This document shows positions 47,726 to 57,410 of a stretch of DNA of 64,000 nt, piece by piece. Location: NCBI RefSeq assembly GCF_902859585.1, contig NZ_CADIJM010000003.1, positions 62,001 through 126,000 of the forward strand, read 5' to 3'. The first letter of the stretch is position 1. Each line of letters opens with the position of its first letter. Both the position numbers and the translations under genes were made by a program. The notes below the pieces were generated by a model. That model did not search any database and was not told the DNA's origin. It was given only the letters and a program-made list of their open reading frames with translations. The DNA comes from Achromobacter animicus. Its GTDB lineage: Bacteria; Pseudomonadota; Gammaproteobacteria; Burkholderiales; Burkholderiaceae_B.

Positions 47726-49036
47726 TTAACGCTTGTCCATCGGGGGCACGTCGCGCGTGACCGAACCGGTGAACAACTGACGGGGACGGCCGATCTTGTA
47801 GTCGGGATCCGACAGCATTTCGTTCCACTGGGCGATCCAGCCCACCGTGCGGGCCAGCGCGAAGATGGCCGTGAACAGCGAGGTCGGGATGCCGATGGCG
47901 CGTTGGACGATACCCGAGTAGAAGTCCACGTTCGGGTACAGCTTGCGCTGGACGAAGTACGGATCCGACAGGGCGATGCGTTCCAGTTCCATGGCCAGCT
48001 TGAACAGCGGGTCGTTTTCCAGGCCCAGGGCCGAGAGCACTTCCTTGCAGGTTTCCTGCATCAGCTTGGCGCGCGGGTCGTAGTTCTTGTAGACGCGGTG
48101 GCCAAAGCCCATCAGGCGCACGCCCGAGTTCTTGTCCTTGACCTTCTCCATGAACTCGCCGACCTTGTCGATGCCGCCGTTGGCTTGCAGTTCTTCGAGC
48201 ATCTGCAGGCAAGCTTCGTTGGCGCCGCCGTGAGCCGGGCCCCACAGGCAAGCCACGCCAGCCGAGATCGCGGCGAACGGGTTGGTGCCCGACGAACCGC
48301 ACAGGCGCACGGTCGAGGTGGAGGCGTTTTGCTCGTGATCGGCGTGCAGGATGAAGATGCGGTCGAGCGCGCGCTCGACGACTTCATTGACCTTGTAGTC
48401 TTCGCACGGCGTGGCGAACATCATGCGCAGGAAGTTGCCCGTGTAGGACAGGTCGTTCTGCGGGTAGATGAACGGTTGGCCTTGCGAATACTTGTACGCC
48501 ATCGCAACCAGCGTCGGCATCTTGGCGATCAGGCGGATGGCCGAGATGTGACGGTGCTGCGGGTTCGTGATGTCGGTGGAGTCGTGGTAGAACGCGGACA
48601 GCGCGCCGACCAGACCCGTCAGGACGGCCATCGGGTGGGCGTCGCGGCGGAAACCACGCAGGAAGAAATGCAGCTGCTCGTTGACCATCGTGTGATGGGT
48701 CACTTGCGAGTCGAAATCGGCCTTTTGCTCCTGGTTCGGCAGTTCGCCGTTCAGGATCAGGTAGCAGATGTCCATGAAGTCGCAGTTCACGGCCAGCTGT
48801 TCGATCGGGTAGCCGCGGTACAGCAGTTCGCCCTTGTCGCCGTCGATGTACGTGATGCCCGACTCGCAGGCAGCCGTCGACATGAAGCCGGGGTCAAACG
48901 TGAACATGCCCGTCTGGCCGTAAAGCTTGCGGATGTCGATCACATCCGGACCGACCGTGCCCTTGTAGACAGGGAACTCAATGGGTGCGCTGCCATCCGA
49001 GAAGGACAGAGTGGCTTTTTTGTCAGACAGGTTCAT
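47726..49036 (-). CDS. gltA: Citrate synthase
   Basis: Condenses oxaloacetate and acetyl-CoA to start the TCA cycle. The 436-residue protein is of the hexameric, NADH-sensitive type II. Catalytic His residues lie in [14 protein letters not shown] and [16 protein letters not shown], and Asp in the C-terminal PNVDFYSG region. The start at ATG 49036 has AGAGGAA upstream and begins [10 protein letters not shown], which is conserved; the frame runs five codons further without support. Last gene of sdhCDAB-sdhE-gltA. Confidence 0.96.
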   Translation of the reverse strand: MNLSDKKATLSFSDGSAPIEFPVYKGTVGPDVIDIRKLYGQTGMFTFDPGFMSTAACESGITYIDGDKGELLYRGYPIEQLAVNCDFMDICYLILNGELPNQEQKADFDSQVTHHTMVNEQLHFFLRGFRRDAHPMAVLTGLVGALSAFYHDSTDITNPQHRHISAIRLIAKMPTLVAMAYKYSQGQPFIYPQNDLSYTGNFLRMMFATPCEDYKVNEVVERALDRIFILHADHEQNASTSTVRLCGSSGTNPFAAISAGVACLWGPAHGGANEACLQMLEELQANGGIDKVGEFMEKVKDKNSGVRLMGFGHRVYKNYDPRAKLMQETCKEVLSALGLENDPLFKLAMELERIALSDPYFVQRKLYPNVDFYSGIVQRAIGIPTSLFTAIFALARTVGWIAQWNEMLSDPDYKIGRPRQLFTGSVTRDVPPMDKR

Positions 49037-49055
49037 GTTTATTCCTCTCAATTAA

Positions 49056-49316
49056 TCAGAGCGCGCGCATCTGGCCAATAATGCCTCGAAGCCTGGGCGT
49101 ATCCAGCTCGCCTTCGAGGTCCTTACGGGCCAGCAGCAGTTCGAGAAGATCGTTGTCTCCCATCTCGAACAGCTGGGTCAATGCGGCCACGTCATCATCG
49201 GTAAGTTCAGCCTCGTGGGCATCCAGATACCGGGTGATGATCAAGTCGTTTTCGAGCAGGCCGCGGCGCGCCCGCCAACGCAGTCGCGCCCGCTCCAGTT
49301 CAGTCAGCCTGCTCAT
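49056..49316 (-). CDS. sdhE: Succinate dehydrogenase flavinylation factor SdhE
   Basis: Small (86 residues) assembly factor needed for covalent FAD attachment to SdhA. The family signature RGxxE is visible in RRGLLENDLII (near residue 19), and the negatively charged second half is typical. It sits 24 bases after sdhB and 19 before gltA, the standard place in proteobacteria. Also called YgfY; complete. Confidence 0.92.
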   Translation of the reverse strand: MSRLTELERARLRWRARRGLLENDLIITRYLDAHEAELTDDDVAALTQLFEMGDNDLLELLLARKDLEGELDTPRLRGIIGQMRAL

Positions 49317-49340
49317 TCGTACACCTCAAATACACAAAAA

Positions 49341-50057
49341 CTAGACCGTGCGGCGGACCATCAGTTCCTTGATCTTGCCGATCGCCTTGGTCGGGTTCAG
49401 TCCCTTGGGACAGACGTCGACGCAGTTCATGATCGTGTGGCAACGGAACAGGCGGTACGGATCTTCCAGGTTGTCCAGACGCTCGCCGGTGGCTTCGTCG
49501 CGGCTGTCGGCGATGAAGCGGTAGGCTTGCAGCAGGCCGGCCGGGCCGACGAACTTGTCCGGATTCCACCAGAACGACGGGCAGGAAGTGGAACAGCACG
49601 CGCACAGGATGCACTCGTACAGACCGTCCAGCTCTTCGCGCGCCTCGGGCGACTGCAGACGCTCTTTTTCGGGCGGCGGCGTGTCGTTGATGAGGTACGG
49701 GCGGATCGAGTGGTACTGGTTGAAGAAGTGCGTCATGTCCACGATCAGGTCGCGGATGACCGGCAGGCCGGGCAGCGGACGCAGGACGATCGGTTCCTTC
49801 AATTCGCGCAGGTTCGTCGTGCAGGCCAGACCGTTCTTGCCGTTGATGTTCATGGCGTCGGAACCGCACACGCCTTCACGGCACGAGCGGCGCAGGGCCA
49901 GGCTGTCATCGACGTCGTTCTTGATGCGCACCAGCGCATCGAGCAGCATCTTGTCGGTGGGCTGGAGCTCGACGTCCAGCTTCTGCATGTAGGGACGCTC
50001 GTCCTTGTCCGGATCGTAGCGGTAGATTTCGAACTTGACGATTCTCTTGGTGCTCAT
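49341..50057 (-). CDS. sdhB: Succinate dehydrogenase iron-sulfur subunit
   Basis: Electron-transfer subunit of complex II, 238 residues. All three cluster motifs are visible: the 2Fe-2S ferredoxin type [21 protein letters not shown] region (about residues 59-79), CILCACC (4Fe-4S) and the 3Fe-4S/4Fe-4S motif [11 protein letters not shown]. The order sdhC-D-A-B-E-gltA on the minus strand gives one operon; it lies 18 bases after sdhA. Confidence 0.96.
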   Translation of the reverse strand: MSTKRIVKFEIYRYDPDKDERPYMQKLDVELQPTDKMLLDALVRIKNDVDDSLALRRSCREGVCGSDAMNINGKNGLACTTNLRELKEPIVLRPLPGLPVIRDLIVDMTHFFNQYHSIRPYLINDTPPPEKERLQSPEAREELDGLYECILCACCSTSCPSFWWNPDKFVGPAGLLQAYRFIADSRDEATGERLDNLEDPYRLFRCHTIMNCVDVCPKGLNPTKAIGKIKELMVRRTV

Positions 50058-50075
50058 AGTAGGCTCAATCCGGAC

Positions 50076-51854
50076 TTAGAAGGTACGCGCCTTGGGCGGG
50101 AAGGATTCGACCGTCAGCGGCTTCATCTGAACAGGCTTGTAATCCAGGCGGCTGCCTTCGGAGTACCACAGCGTGTGCTTCAGCCAGTTCTCGTCGTCGC
50201 GCGTCGGGTGATCGTCCAGCGCGTGCGCGCCGCGGCTTTCGGTGCGGGCGGCGGCCGACTTGATCGTGGCGCGTGCCACTTCGGTCATGTTCGCCAGTTC
50301 CAGCGCCTCGACGCGGGCGGTGTTGAACACCTTGGACTTGTCCTTGAAGTAGATGCTGTCGGCTTGCTTGGCCAGGTCTTCGATCTGGGTCACGCCTTCG
50401 TTCAGCAGGTCCAGCGTGCGGAACACGCCGCAGTGGCGCTGCATCGAGAAGCGGATGGCGTTGCCGATGTCTTGCGTCTTTTCGCCGGACGTACGCGATT
50501 CCAGCTTGTTGATGCGGTCCAGCGAGAACTCGACGGCCTGTTGCGGCAGGTCCTGGTGCGCGCGCTGGCGCTCCGGATGCGAGTTCACGATGTGGTTGCC
50601 GGTGGCGCGGCCGAACACGATCAGATCGAGCAGCGAGTTCGTGCCCAGGCGGTTCGCGCCGTGGACCGAGACCGCGGCGCACTCGCCGATGGCGTACAGG
50701 CCGTTGACGATCTTGTTCTCGCCGTTTTCGCGCGTCAGCACCTGGCCGTGGTAGTTGGCCGGAATGCCGCCCATCTGGTAGTGGATGGTCGGAACGACGG
50801 GGATCGGTTCCTTGATCGGGTCCACGTTGCCGAATTTGATGGCGATTTCGCGGATCGAGGGCAGGCGCTTGTTGATGACGTCGGCGCCCAGGTGATCGAG
50901 CTTGAGCACCACGTAGCTGCCATCCGGACCGCAGCCGCGGCCTTCCTTGATTTCCTGGTCCATCGAGCGCGACACGAAGTCACGCGGCGCCAGATCCTTC
51001 AGCGTGGGCGCATAGCGCTCCATGAAGCGCTCGCCATCCTTGTTCAGCAGGATGCCGCCTTCGCCGCGCACGCCTTCCGTGATCAGCACGCCCGCGCCGG
51101 CCACGCCGGTCGGGTGGAACTGCCAGAATTCCATGTCCTGCAGCGGGATGCCGGCACGGGCAGCCATGCCCAGGCCGTCGCCGGTGTTGATGAACGCGTT
51201 GGTGGAAGCGGCCCAGATACGGCCCGCGCCGCCGGTGGCCAGCACCGTGGTCTTGGCTTCCAGGATGTAGATTTCGCCCGTTTCCATTTCGAGGGCGGTC
51301 ACGCCCACGACGTCGCCGGCTTCGTTGCGCAGCAGGTCCAGCGCCATCCATTCGACGAAGAACTGGGTGCGCGCGGCAACGTTGCGCTGGTACAGGGTGT
51401 GCAGCAGGGCGTGGCCGGTACGGTCGGCAGCGGCACAGGCGCGCTGGACCGGCTTTTCGCCGAAGTTGGCGGTGTGGCCGCCGAACGGACGCTGGTAGAT
51501 CGTGCCGTCGGGGTTGCGGTCGAACGGCATGCCGAAGTGCTCGAGCTCGTACACGGCGTTCGGCGCTTCACGGCACATGAATTCGATGGCGTCCTGGTCG
51601 CCCAGCCAGTCCGAACCCTTGACGGTGTCGTACATGTGCCAGTACCAGTTGTCTTCGCTCATGTTGCCCAGCGAGGCGCTCACGCCGCCTTGCGCAGCAA
51701 CGGTGTGCGAACGCGTGGGGAACACTTTGGAGAGCACCGCAACGGACAGGCCCGCTTGGGACAGTTGCAGCGAACAACGCATGCCGGCTCCGCCGGCGCC
51801 CACGACCACCACATCAAACTGGCGGCGCGGCAGGGATTTCAGGACAGAGACCAC
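50076..51854 (-). CDS. sdhA: Succinate dehydrogenase flavoprotein subunit
   Basis: Catalytic subunit that oxidises succinate to fumarate. The 592-residue protein has the FAD fold VVVGAGGAGMRCSLQL (residues 15-30), the covalent FAD His in RSHTVAAQGG and the active-site region HPTGVAGAGVLITEG, plus the cap loop with the catalytic Arg in REKRGDVV-like positions (RSMDQEIKEGRG). Start ATG at 51854. It overlaps nothing and follows sdhD by three bases. Confidence 0.96.
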   Translation of the reverse strand: MVSVLKSLPRRQFDVVVVGAGGAGMRCSLQLSQAGLSVAVLSKVFPTRSHTVAAQGGVSASLGNMSEDNWYWHMYDTVKGSDWLGDQDAIEFMCREAPNAVYELEHFGMPFDRNPDGTIYQRPFGGHTANFGEKPVQRACAAADRTGHALLHTLYQRNVAARTQFFVEWMALDLLRNEAGDVVGVTALEMETGEIYILEAKTTVLATGGAGRIWAASTNAFINTGDGLGMAARAGIPLQDMEFWQFHPTGVAGAGVLITEGVRGEGGILLNKDGERFMERYAPTLKDLAPRDFVSRSMDQEIKEGRGCGPDGSYVVLKLDHLGADVINKRLPSIREIAIKFGNVDPIKEPIPVVPTIHYQMGGIPANYHGQVLTRENGENKIVNGLYAIGECAAVSVHGANRLGTNSLLDLIVFGRATGNHIVNSHPERQRAHQDLPQQAVEFSLDRINKLESRTSGEKTQDIGNAIRFSMQRHCGVFRTLDLLNEGVTQIEDLAKQADSIYFKDKSKVFNTARVEALELANMTEVARATIKSAAARTESRGAHALDDHPTRDDENWLKHTLWYSEGSRLDYKPVQMKPLTVESFPPKARTF

Positions 51855-51857
51855 GGC

Positions 51858-52241
51858 TTAAATGCTCCAGAGGATTTGCGCGAAGTAAACGACCGAACCG
51901 ACCAGCCAGAGGATCGTCAGCACTTGCATCAGCAGGCGCACGCCCACCGACTTGACGTAGTCCATCCAGATGTCGCGCACGCCAATCCAGGCATGCCAGG
52001 CCAGCGCAATGAATGCAAGGGTGGCCAGGATCTGGCCAACCGGAAGAACGCCCACGTAGAAATTGAACAGCGCTGTCCAGTGTTCGTACGTGAAGGCCGG
52101 CATCATCAGGATGCCGATGAGCAGCACCAGCGTGTACACGGCCATGATGACGGCGGTGATGCGCTGGATGATGAAATCCATGACGCCATAGTGCGCGCCG
52201 ACGACCAGGCGCTTGGGTCCGTAGTTTTTAGCGGCGGCCAT
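51858..52241 (-). CDS. sdhD: Succinate dehydrogenase membrane anchor subunit
   Basis: A 127-residue membrane protein with three helices (about residues 28-50, 65-86 and 100-122), anchoring SdhAB and helping to bind heme b and ubiquinone. The first helix follows VGAHYGVMDFIIQRITAVIM, a recognisable SdhD feature with the Arg-containing quinone site. It begins directly after sdhC's stop codon. Confidence 0.93.
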   Translation of the reverse strand: MAAAKNYGPKRLVVGAHYGVMDFIIQRITAVIMAVYTLVLLIGILMMPAFTYEHWTALFNFYVGVLPVGQILATLAFIALAWHAWIGVRDIWMDYVKSVGVRLLMQVLTILWLVGSVVYFAQILWSI

Positions 52242-52655
52242 TTACAGCACTCCGAACAGTTTGAGAGCGAACACCAGGGTCAGCGCGAGGCTGACGCCGA
52301 ACACCACGCCGGCGCTCTTCTTGGAGGACTGCTTGTCGATGCCGATGTGCAGATCCAGGAGCAGGTACCGGATGCCCGCACAGAAGTGATGCAGGTAGCC
52401 CCAGACGAGGACGAGGAAAACGAGCTTGACGATCGGGTTGCCGGCGTACGCGGCCACGGCGGCGAACGTCTGCGGTGCGGCCACGCTGGCCGCGAAGAGC
52501 GGCAGGATGACCAAGGGAAGACAGAGGAACAACAACGCGCCGCTGACGCGGTGCAGAATGGACAGCTTGCCGGCCAGGGGCAGGCGGTAACTGGCAATTT
52601 GCGCAATACCAATATTGCGAAACTGCGGACGTGGCTTGGCAGCGGTGTCGGACAT
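52242..52655 (-). CDS. sdhC: Succinate dehydrogenase cytochrome b556 subunit
   Basis: A 137-residue membrane subunit with three helices and the family signature around ASYRLPLAGKLSILHRVSGALL, whose SxxHRxSG contributes to quinone and heme binding. His in LHHFCAGIRYLLLD is the heme ligand region. First gene of the sdh operon; the 120-base gap to the gntR gene upstream on the same strand probably holds its promoter. Confidence 0.93.
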   Translation of the reverse strand: MSDTAAKPRPQFRNIGIAQIASYRLPLAGKLSILHRVSGALLFLCLPLVILPLFAASVAAPQTFAAVAAYAGNPIVKLVFLVLVWGYLHHFCAGIRYLLLDLHIGIDKQSSKKSAGVVFGVSLALTLVFALKLFGVL

Positions 52656-52775
52656 GACGGCCTCGGTGTTTCGGAACTAGGGAATCGTTACGGCTAAATC
52701 GCCGCGGCCCTTGCGGGCAAACGCGGTATTTTCGCCCAGAGATGGGTTGGTATCAAATCGTAGGTAAAAAACTCA

Positions 52776-53555
52776 TCAATTCAGACTATTGCGGTAGTGG
52801 TATCGATCGGTCAAGTACAACCCCCGGCGGATTTCCATGGGGCGGTCACCGTATGTGTAAGACACCCGGTCTACCTGCAACAACGGCGTGCCGGCGGCAA
52901 CATTAAGCAGCGTACAGACTTCAGCCGGCGCGGCGACCGCGCGCAGCTTCTCGTCCGCGCGCACCATGCTGACGCCGAACTCGGATTCAAAAAGGCCATA
53001 GAGCGGCGCCTTGTTGGCGGTCAGCAGCTCAAGGGTGAGACCACGGAATATGGAACCGGGGAGCCAGATGTCGTCCAGCACGGTCGGTGTCTGCCCCATG
53101 GACAGCAGGCGGCGGATCATGACGACGGTCTCGCCGGCGCGCAGGTCCAGCGCGCGGGCGATTTCGGCGGGCGCGCGGGTGCGGCGGCATTCCAGGATGC
53201 GGCTTTCGGCGCGGCCGGCCTCGCCCTCTTCGTCGGGGGCCAGGCGCAGGAAACGGTAGCGCACGCGGGCTTCGTGGTGGGTGGCGACAAAAGTGCCCTT
53301 GCCCTGGCGGCGCAGCAGCATGTGCTCGGCGGCCAGCTCATCGACCGCCTTGCGCACCGTGCCCTGGCTCACCTGAAAACGGGCGGCCAGATCGATTTCG
53401 CTGGGGATGAGCTCGCCGGGCTTCCATTCGCCGCGTTCGAGGCTTTGGACAAGCAGATCCTTGATCTGGCGGTAGAGCGGACTGAAAGCGGCTCCCTCGC
53501 CCGTTGGACGGGCGGCGCGATTGCGTAAGGAGGTTTCGGGCCTAGGCTCTGCCAT
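52776..53555 (-). CDS. GntR-family (HutC/UTRA type) transcriptional regulator
   Basis: A 259-residue GntR protein. The winged helix-turn-helix spans about residues 30-95 (PLYRQIKDLLVQSLERGEW and FQVSQGTVRKAVDELAAEH), the UTRA effector domain about 105-255 (LECRRTRAPAEIARALDL). I prefer the ATG at 53555 (MAEPRPETSL), which has AAGAAG upstream; one seven codons earlier is possible. It lies between sdhC (same strand) and mdh (divergent), so it probably controls the TCA genes. A 12-bp palindrome in the divergent region is a candidate operator. Confidence 0.88.
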   Translation of the reverse strand: MAEPRPETSLRNRAARPTGEGAAFSPLYRQIKDLLVQSLERGEWKPGELIPSEIDLAARFQVSQGTVRKAVDELAAEHMLLRRQGKGTFVATHHEARVRYRFLRLAPDEEGEAGRAESRILECRRTRAPAEIARALDLRAGETVVMIRRLLSMGQTPTVLDDIWLPGSIFRGLTLELLTANKAPLYGLFESEFGVSMVRADEKLRAVAAPAEVCTLLNVAAGTPLLQVDRVSYTYGDRPMEIRRGLYLTDRYHYRNSLN

Positions 53556-53910
53556 GGATCTTCTTGAAAGTGTCATGTTTATCCGGATGAATGAGAAGGC
53601 AGCACCAAGGGATGCAGACTCATCCGTATGCGCTGCTGCCGCCGGCCTTATGGCTTGATACAGGCGCGCGGCCCAGCGGGCCGCGGCGCATTCGAATAAA
53701 CGCTCTATTGTGGCATATCGGGAGGCGAGCTGTCCAACGTCTTATGTCTTATATAAGATAGAAGATCAATTGACGCTTACGTTAATTCGATCTAGGATTC
53801 AAAGCTGTCCGCGCGACGCGCAGCGCCCCTGGCGGCCGCTTGTTACCGCGCCCAACGATTACACTGATTGGTGAGATTTTTTTCTCGCCAAACCATTACG
53901 GAGAACGTCC
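53556..53910. promoter_or_regulatory. gntR-mdh divergent control region with palindrome
   Basis: A 355-base region without a gene. It contains the perfect 12-bp palindrome TCTTATATAAGA (53747-53758), preceded by another CTTAT at 53741, in an AT-rich block. Nearer mdh there is a hairpin with nine-base arms (53868-53876 and 53883-53891, one G-U pair) around a T6 loop, ending 7 bases before the mdh ribosome site ACGGAG. The palindrome is a strong candidate for GntR binding. Confidence 0.6.
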
Positions 53911-54900
53911 ATGTCCAAGCCTGCCTTGCGTGTCGCCGTCACCGGCGCCGCCGGCCAAATCGGTTACGCACTGCTATTCCGCATCGCCTCGGGCGAAATG
54001 CTGGGTAAAGATCAACCCGTCATCCTGCAACTGCTGGAAATCCCCGACGAGAAAGCGCAAAAGGCCCTGAAGGGCGTCATCATGGAACTGGATGACTGCG
54101 CCTTCCCGCTGCTGCAGGAAGTCACCGCGCACAGCGACCCGCGCACCGCCTTCAAGGACGCCGACGTGGCCCTGCTGGTTGGCGCCCGTCCGCGCGGCCC
54201 GGGCATGGAACGCAAGGACCTGCTGTCCGTCAACGCACAGATCTTCACGGCTCAGGGCAAGGCCCTGAACGACGTCGCCAGCCGCAACGTCAAGGTCCTG
54301 GTCGTCGGCAACCCTGCCAACACCAATGCCTACATCGCCATGAAGTCGGCGCCGGACCTGCCCGCCAAGAACTTCACCGCCATGCTGCGCCTGGACCACA
54401 ACCGCGCCTTGTCGCAACTGGCCGCCAAGTCTGGCAAGGCCGTCGCCGACATCGAAAAGCTGGTCGTGTGGGGCAACCACTCGCCCACGATGTACCCCGA
54501 CTTCCGCTTCGCCACCGTCGGCGGCGAATCGCTGTCCAAGCTGATCAACGACGACGCTTGGAACCGCGACACGTTCATCCCCACGGTGGGCAAGCGCGGC
54601 GCCGCCATCATCGAAGCCCGTGGCCTGTCCTCGGCCGCTTCGGCCGCCAACGCCGCCATCGACCACGTCCGTGACTGGGTCCTGGGCAGCAACGGCAAGT
54701 GGGTCACGATGGGCATCCCGTCGGACGGCTCCTACGGCATCCCCGAAGGCATCATCTACGGCGTGCCGGTCACCACCGAAAACGGCGAATACAAGCGCGT
54801 CGAAGGCCTGGAAATCGACGCCTTCTCGCGTGAGCGCCTGGACTTCACGCTGAAAGAGCTCCTCGAAGAGCGCGACGGCGTCAAGGACCTGCTGAAGTAA
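53911..54900 (+). CDS. mdh: Malate dehydrogenase
   Basis: NAD-dependent oxidation of malate to oxaloacetate. The 329-residue product shows the NAD fold [14 protein letters not shown] at residues 11-24, the substrate loop with [16 protein letters not shown] (three active-site Arg) and the catalytic His in [14 protein letters not shown]. It belongs to the cytosolic-type malate dehydrogenases, common in betaproteobacteria. A hairpin leader precedes it. Followed by a strong terminator hairpin and then the prp operon on the same strand. Confidence 0.96.
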   Translation: MSKPALRVAVTGAAGQIGYALLFRIASGEMLGKDQPVILQLLEIPDEKAQKALKGVIMELDDCAFPLLQEVTAHSDPRTAFKDADVALLVGARPRGPGMERKDLLSVNAQIFTAQGKALNDVASRNVKVLVVGNPANTNAYIAMKSAPDLPAKNFTAMLRLDHNRALSQLAAKSGKAVADIEKLVVWGNHSPTMYPDFRFATVGGESLSKLINDDAWNRDTFIPTVGKRGAAIIEARGLSSAASAANAAIDHVRDWVLGSNGKWVTMGIPSDGSYGIPEGIIYGVPVTTENGEYKRVEGLEIDAFSRERLDFTLKELLEERDGVKDLLK

Positions 54901-54914
54901 GCAGCGCGCAGTAA

Positions 54915-54948
54915 AAGGATTGGGCCCGTTCATGCGGGCCCAATCCTT
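54915..54948 (+). terminator. Strong hairpin after mdh
   Basis: Perfect 14-bp stem AAGGATTGGGCCCG and complement (54915-54928 and 54935-54948) with a six-base loop, 14 bases after the mdh stop codon. There is no T-run behind it on the plus strand, so it may act as a processing or pausing structure as much as a terminator. Confidence 0.75.
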
Positions 54949-54967
54949 AAGCGGGACCGCATTGCGC

Positions 54968-55163
54968 GCGGCAGCTGAAGTGCCGCAATACATGCCCGAT
55001 GCATGCCGCAATTCGTACGCATCGAATACCGCAGTACCGTGAAATACACCTGTCTCTTCGCTCTCTTCGCGAAAGATCTTGCCGCGGGGATTGTCGCGCA
55101 GGGGACAGATTTATTTTTCGGACCCGCGATAAGGTCGTGGGCTACCAAGAACAGGAGACAACC
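54968..55163 (+). promoter_or_regulatory. prpB upstream region with repeats
   Basis: Holds a GCGGCA/TGCCGC inverted repeat (54968-54973 and 54981-54986) and a nine-base direct repeat TGCCGCAAT (54981-54989 and 54994-55002), spaced 13 bases start to start. These could be regulator half-sites for the prp genes. A ribosome site ACAGGAGA precedes the prpB ATG. No prpR-type gene is next to it. Confidence 0.45.
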
Positions 55164-56054
55164 ATGGCCAGACCCGAATCGCCCGGCGCCCTCTTTCGCC
55201 GCGCGCTCGCCGAAGAGAATCCGCTGCAGATCATCGGCGCCATCAACGCGAACCACGCCCTCTTGGCCAAGCGCGCCGGCTACCGCGCCATCTACCTGTC
55301 CGGCGGCGGCGTCGCGGCCGGCTCGCTGGGACTGCCGGACCTGGGCATCAACACGATGGACGACGTCCTGACCGACGTGCGCCGCATCACCGACGTGTGC
55401 GATGTGCCGCTGCTGGTCGACATCGACACCGGCTTCGGCCCGTCGGCGTTCAACATCGCCCGCACCGTCAAAAGCCTGATCAAGTTCGGCGCGGCCGCCT
55501 GCCACATCGAGGACCAGGTCGGCGCCAAGCGCTGCGGCCATCGGCCCGGCAAGGAAATCGTCACCACCGAGGAAATGGCCGACCGCGTGAAGGCCGCCGC
55601 CGATGCGCGTACCGACAGCGATTTCTACCTGATCGCCCGCACCGACGCGATCGCCTCGCACGGCGTGGACGCGGCCATCGAACGCGCGCTAGCGTGTGTG
55701 GAAGCCGGGGCCGATGCGATCTTCGCCGAAGCCGCTTACGACCTGCCCACCTACGACCGCTTCGTCAAGGCCGTCAAGGTGCCCGTGCTGGCCAACATCA
55801 CGGAGTTCGGCAAGACGCCGCTTTTCTCCGTCGAGGAACTGAAGAGCGTCGGCGTGGGCATGGTGCTCTATCCGCTGTCCGCCTTCCGCGCCATGAACAA
55901 GGCCGCCGAGGCCGTCTACACCGCGATCCGCCGCGACGGCCACCAGAAGAACGTCGTCGACCTGATGCAGACGCGCGAAGAACTGTACGACCGCATCGGC
56001 TATCACGAATTCGAATCCAGGCTGGACGCGCTCTTCCAGAAGGGCAAGGCCTAG
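55164..56054 (+). CDS. prpB: 2-methylisocitrate lyase
   Basis: Cleaves 2-methylisocitrate to pyruvate and succinate, the last step of the methylcitrate cycle. The 296-residue protein has the isocitrate-lyase-superfamily signature KRCGHRPGK, which has the PrpB form with Arg (isocitrate lyases have KKCGH), and the metal motif VDIDTGFG. I chose ATG 55164 because ACAGGAGA precedes it and the family begins here; upstream codons are not conserved. First gene of prpBCD. Confidence 0.95.
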   Translation: MARPESPGALFRRALAEENPLQIIGAINANHALLAKRAGYRAIYLSGGGVAAGSLGLPDLGINTMDDVLTDVRRITDVCDVPLLVDIDTGFGPSAFNIARTVKSLIKFGAAACHIEDQVGAKRCGHRPGKEIVTTEEMADRVKAAADARTDSDFYLIARTDAIASHGVDAAIERALACVEAGADAIFAEAAYDLPTYDRFVKAVKVPVLANITEFGKTPLFSVEELKSVGVGMVLYPLSAFRAMNKAAEAVYTAIRRDGHQKNVVDLMQTREELYDRIGYHEFESRLDALFQKGKA

Positions 56055-56143
56055 TTGCGCAACGTCAGGCGCGCGCCGCGGCAGACCCGCGGCGGCGCCC
56101 GCCCCCATTGCATCTTCCATCGCGTAAGGAAAGGAGTAGAGAC

Positions 56144-57337
56144 ATGAGCACGGCTCCCAAGAAGCAAGAAGCCAAATCGGACGCCAAGCCGGAAGAAAAA
56201 GCCGGTTTCAAGCCCAAGAAGTCGGTTGCGCTGTCCGGCGTGGTCGCGGGCAACACCGCACTGTGCACCGTCGGCCGCAGCGGCAACGACCTGCACTATC
56301 GCGGCTACGACATCCTGGACATCGCCGATACCAGCGAGTTCGAGGAAATCGCCCACTTGCTCGTCCATGGCAAGCTGCCCAACAAGGCCGAACTGAAAGC
56401 CTACAAGGAAAAGCTGCGCAGCCTGCGCGGCCTGCCCGCGCAACTGCAGGTTGCCCTGGAAGCCCTGCCCGCCGCCAGCCATCCGATGGACGTGATGCGC
56501 ACGGCCGTGTCGGTGCTGGGCTGCGTGCTGCCTGAAAAAGACGACCACAACACCCCGGGCGCGCGCGACATCGCCGACCGCCTGATGGCCAACCTGGGCT
56601 CGGCCCTGCTCTACTGGTACCACTACAGCCACAACGGCCGCGTCATCGACGTGCAGACGGACGACGACAGCATCGGCGGCCACTTCCTGCACCTCTTGCA
56701 TGGCGAAAAGCCCAGCGACGAATGGGTCAAGGCGATGCATATTTCGCTGAACCTGTACGCCGAGCACGAATTCAACGCCTCGACGTTCACGGCCCGCGTC
56801 ATTGCCGGCACGGGTTCGGACATGTTCTCGGCCATCTCGGGCGCCATCGGCGCACTGCGCGGCCCCAAGCACGGCGGCGCCAACGAAGTCGCATTCGAAG
56901 TCCAGAAGCGCTACGAAACGCCGGACGAAGCCGAGGCCGACATCCGCCGCCGCGTGGAAGCCAAGGAAGTCATCATCGGCTTCGGTCACCCGGTCTACAC
57001 GGTTTCCGACCCGCGCAACAAGGTCATCAAGGACGTCGCCAAGAAACTGTCCAAGAAGGCCGGCACGACCAAGATGTTCGACATCGCCGAACGCCTGGAA
57101 ACGGTCATGTGGGACGTCAAGAAGATGTTCCCCAACCTGGACTGGTTCTCGGCTGTCAGCTATCACATGATGGGCGTGCCCACCGCCATGTTCACCCCGC
57201 TGTTCGTCATCGCGCGCACCGCGGGTTGGTCGGCCCACATCATCGAGCAGCGCATCGACAACAAGATCATCCGTCCCACCGCCAATTACGTGGGCCCGGA
57301 AGACCAGAAGTTCGTGCCCATCGACAAGCGCAAGTAA
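56144..57337 (+). CDS. prpC: 2-methylcitrate synthase
   Basis: Condenses propionyl-CoA and oxaloacetate. The 397-residue protein is a short citrate-synthase-like enzyme with catalytic regions [33 protein letters not shown] and the C-terminal [14 protein letters not shown]. An N-terminal Lys/Glu-rich tail of about 28 residues precedes the fold. The ATG at 56144 has AAAGGAG upstream. Sits between prpB and prpD, so function is fixed by context, unlike gltA, which is the hexameric citrate synthase. Confidence 0.95.
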   Translation: MSTAPKKQEAKSDAKPEEKAGFKPKKSVALSGVVAGNTALCTVGRSGNDLHYRGYDILDIADTSEFEEIAHLLVHGKLPNKAELKAYKEKLRSLRGLPAQLQVALEALPAASHPMDVMRTAVSVLGCVLPEKDDHNTPGARDIADRLMANLGSALLYWYHYSHNGRVIDVQTDDDSIGGHFLHLLHGEKPSDEWVKAMHISLNLYAEHEFNASTFTARVIAGTGSDMFSAISGAIGALRGPKHGGANEVAFEVQKRYETPDEAEADIRRRVEAKEVIIGFGHPVYTVSDPRNKVIKDVAKKLSKKAGTTKMFDIAERLETVMWDVKKMFPNLDWFSAVSYHMMGVPTAMFTPLFVIARTAGWSAHIIEQRIDNKIIRPTANYVGPEDQKFVPIDKRK

Positions 57338-57410
57338 AACCAAGCGGAAGTAAAACCGATCGAGGGCGCGGCATGGCCACCTGTATTCACTTTTCCGAAG
57401 AGGTACTGCT

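Noticed and set aside
49215-52697. Very long open frame (1160 codons) antisense to sdhE-sdhB-sdhA-sdhD-sdhC
   Set aside because: The minus strand holds five well-known genes here. The open frame follows from high GC and codon bias; its product is His/Val/Gln/Arg-rich with no domain.
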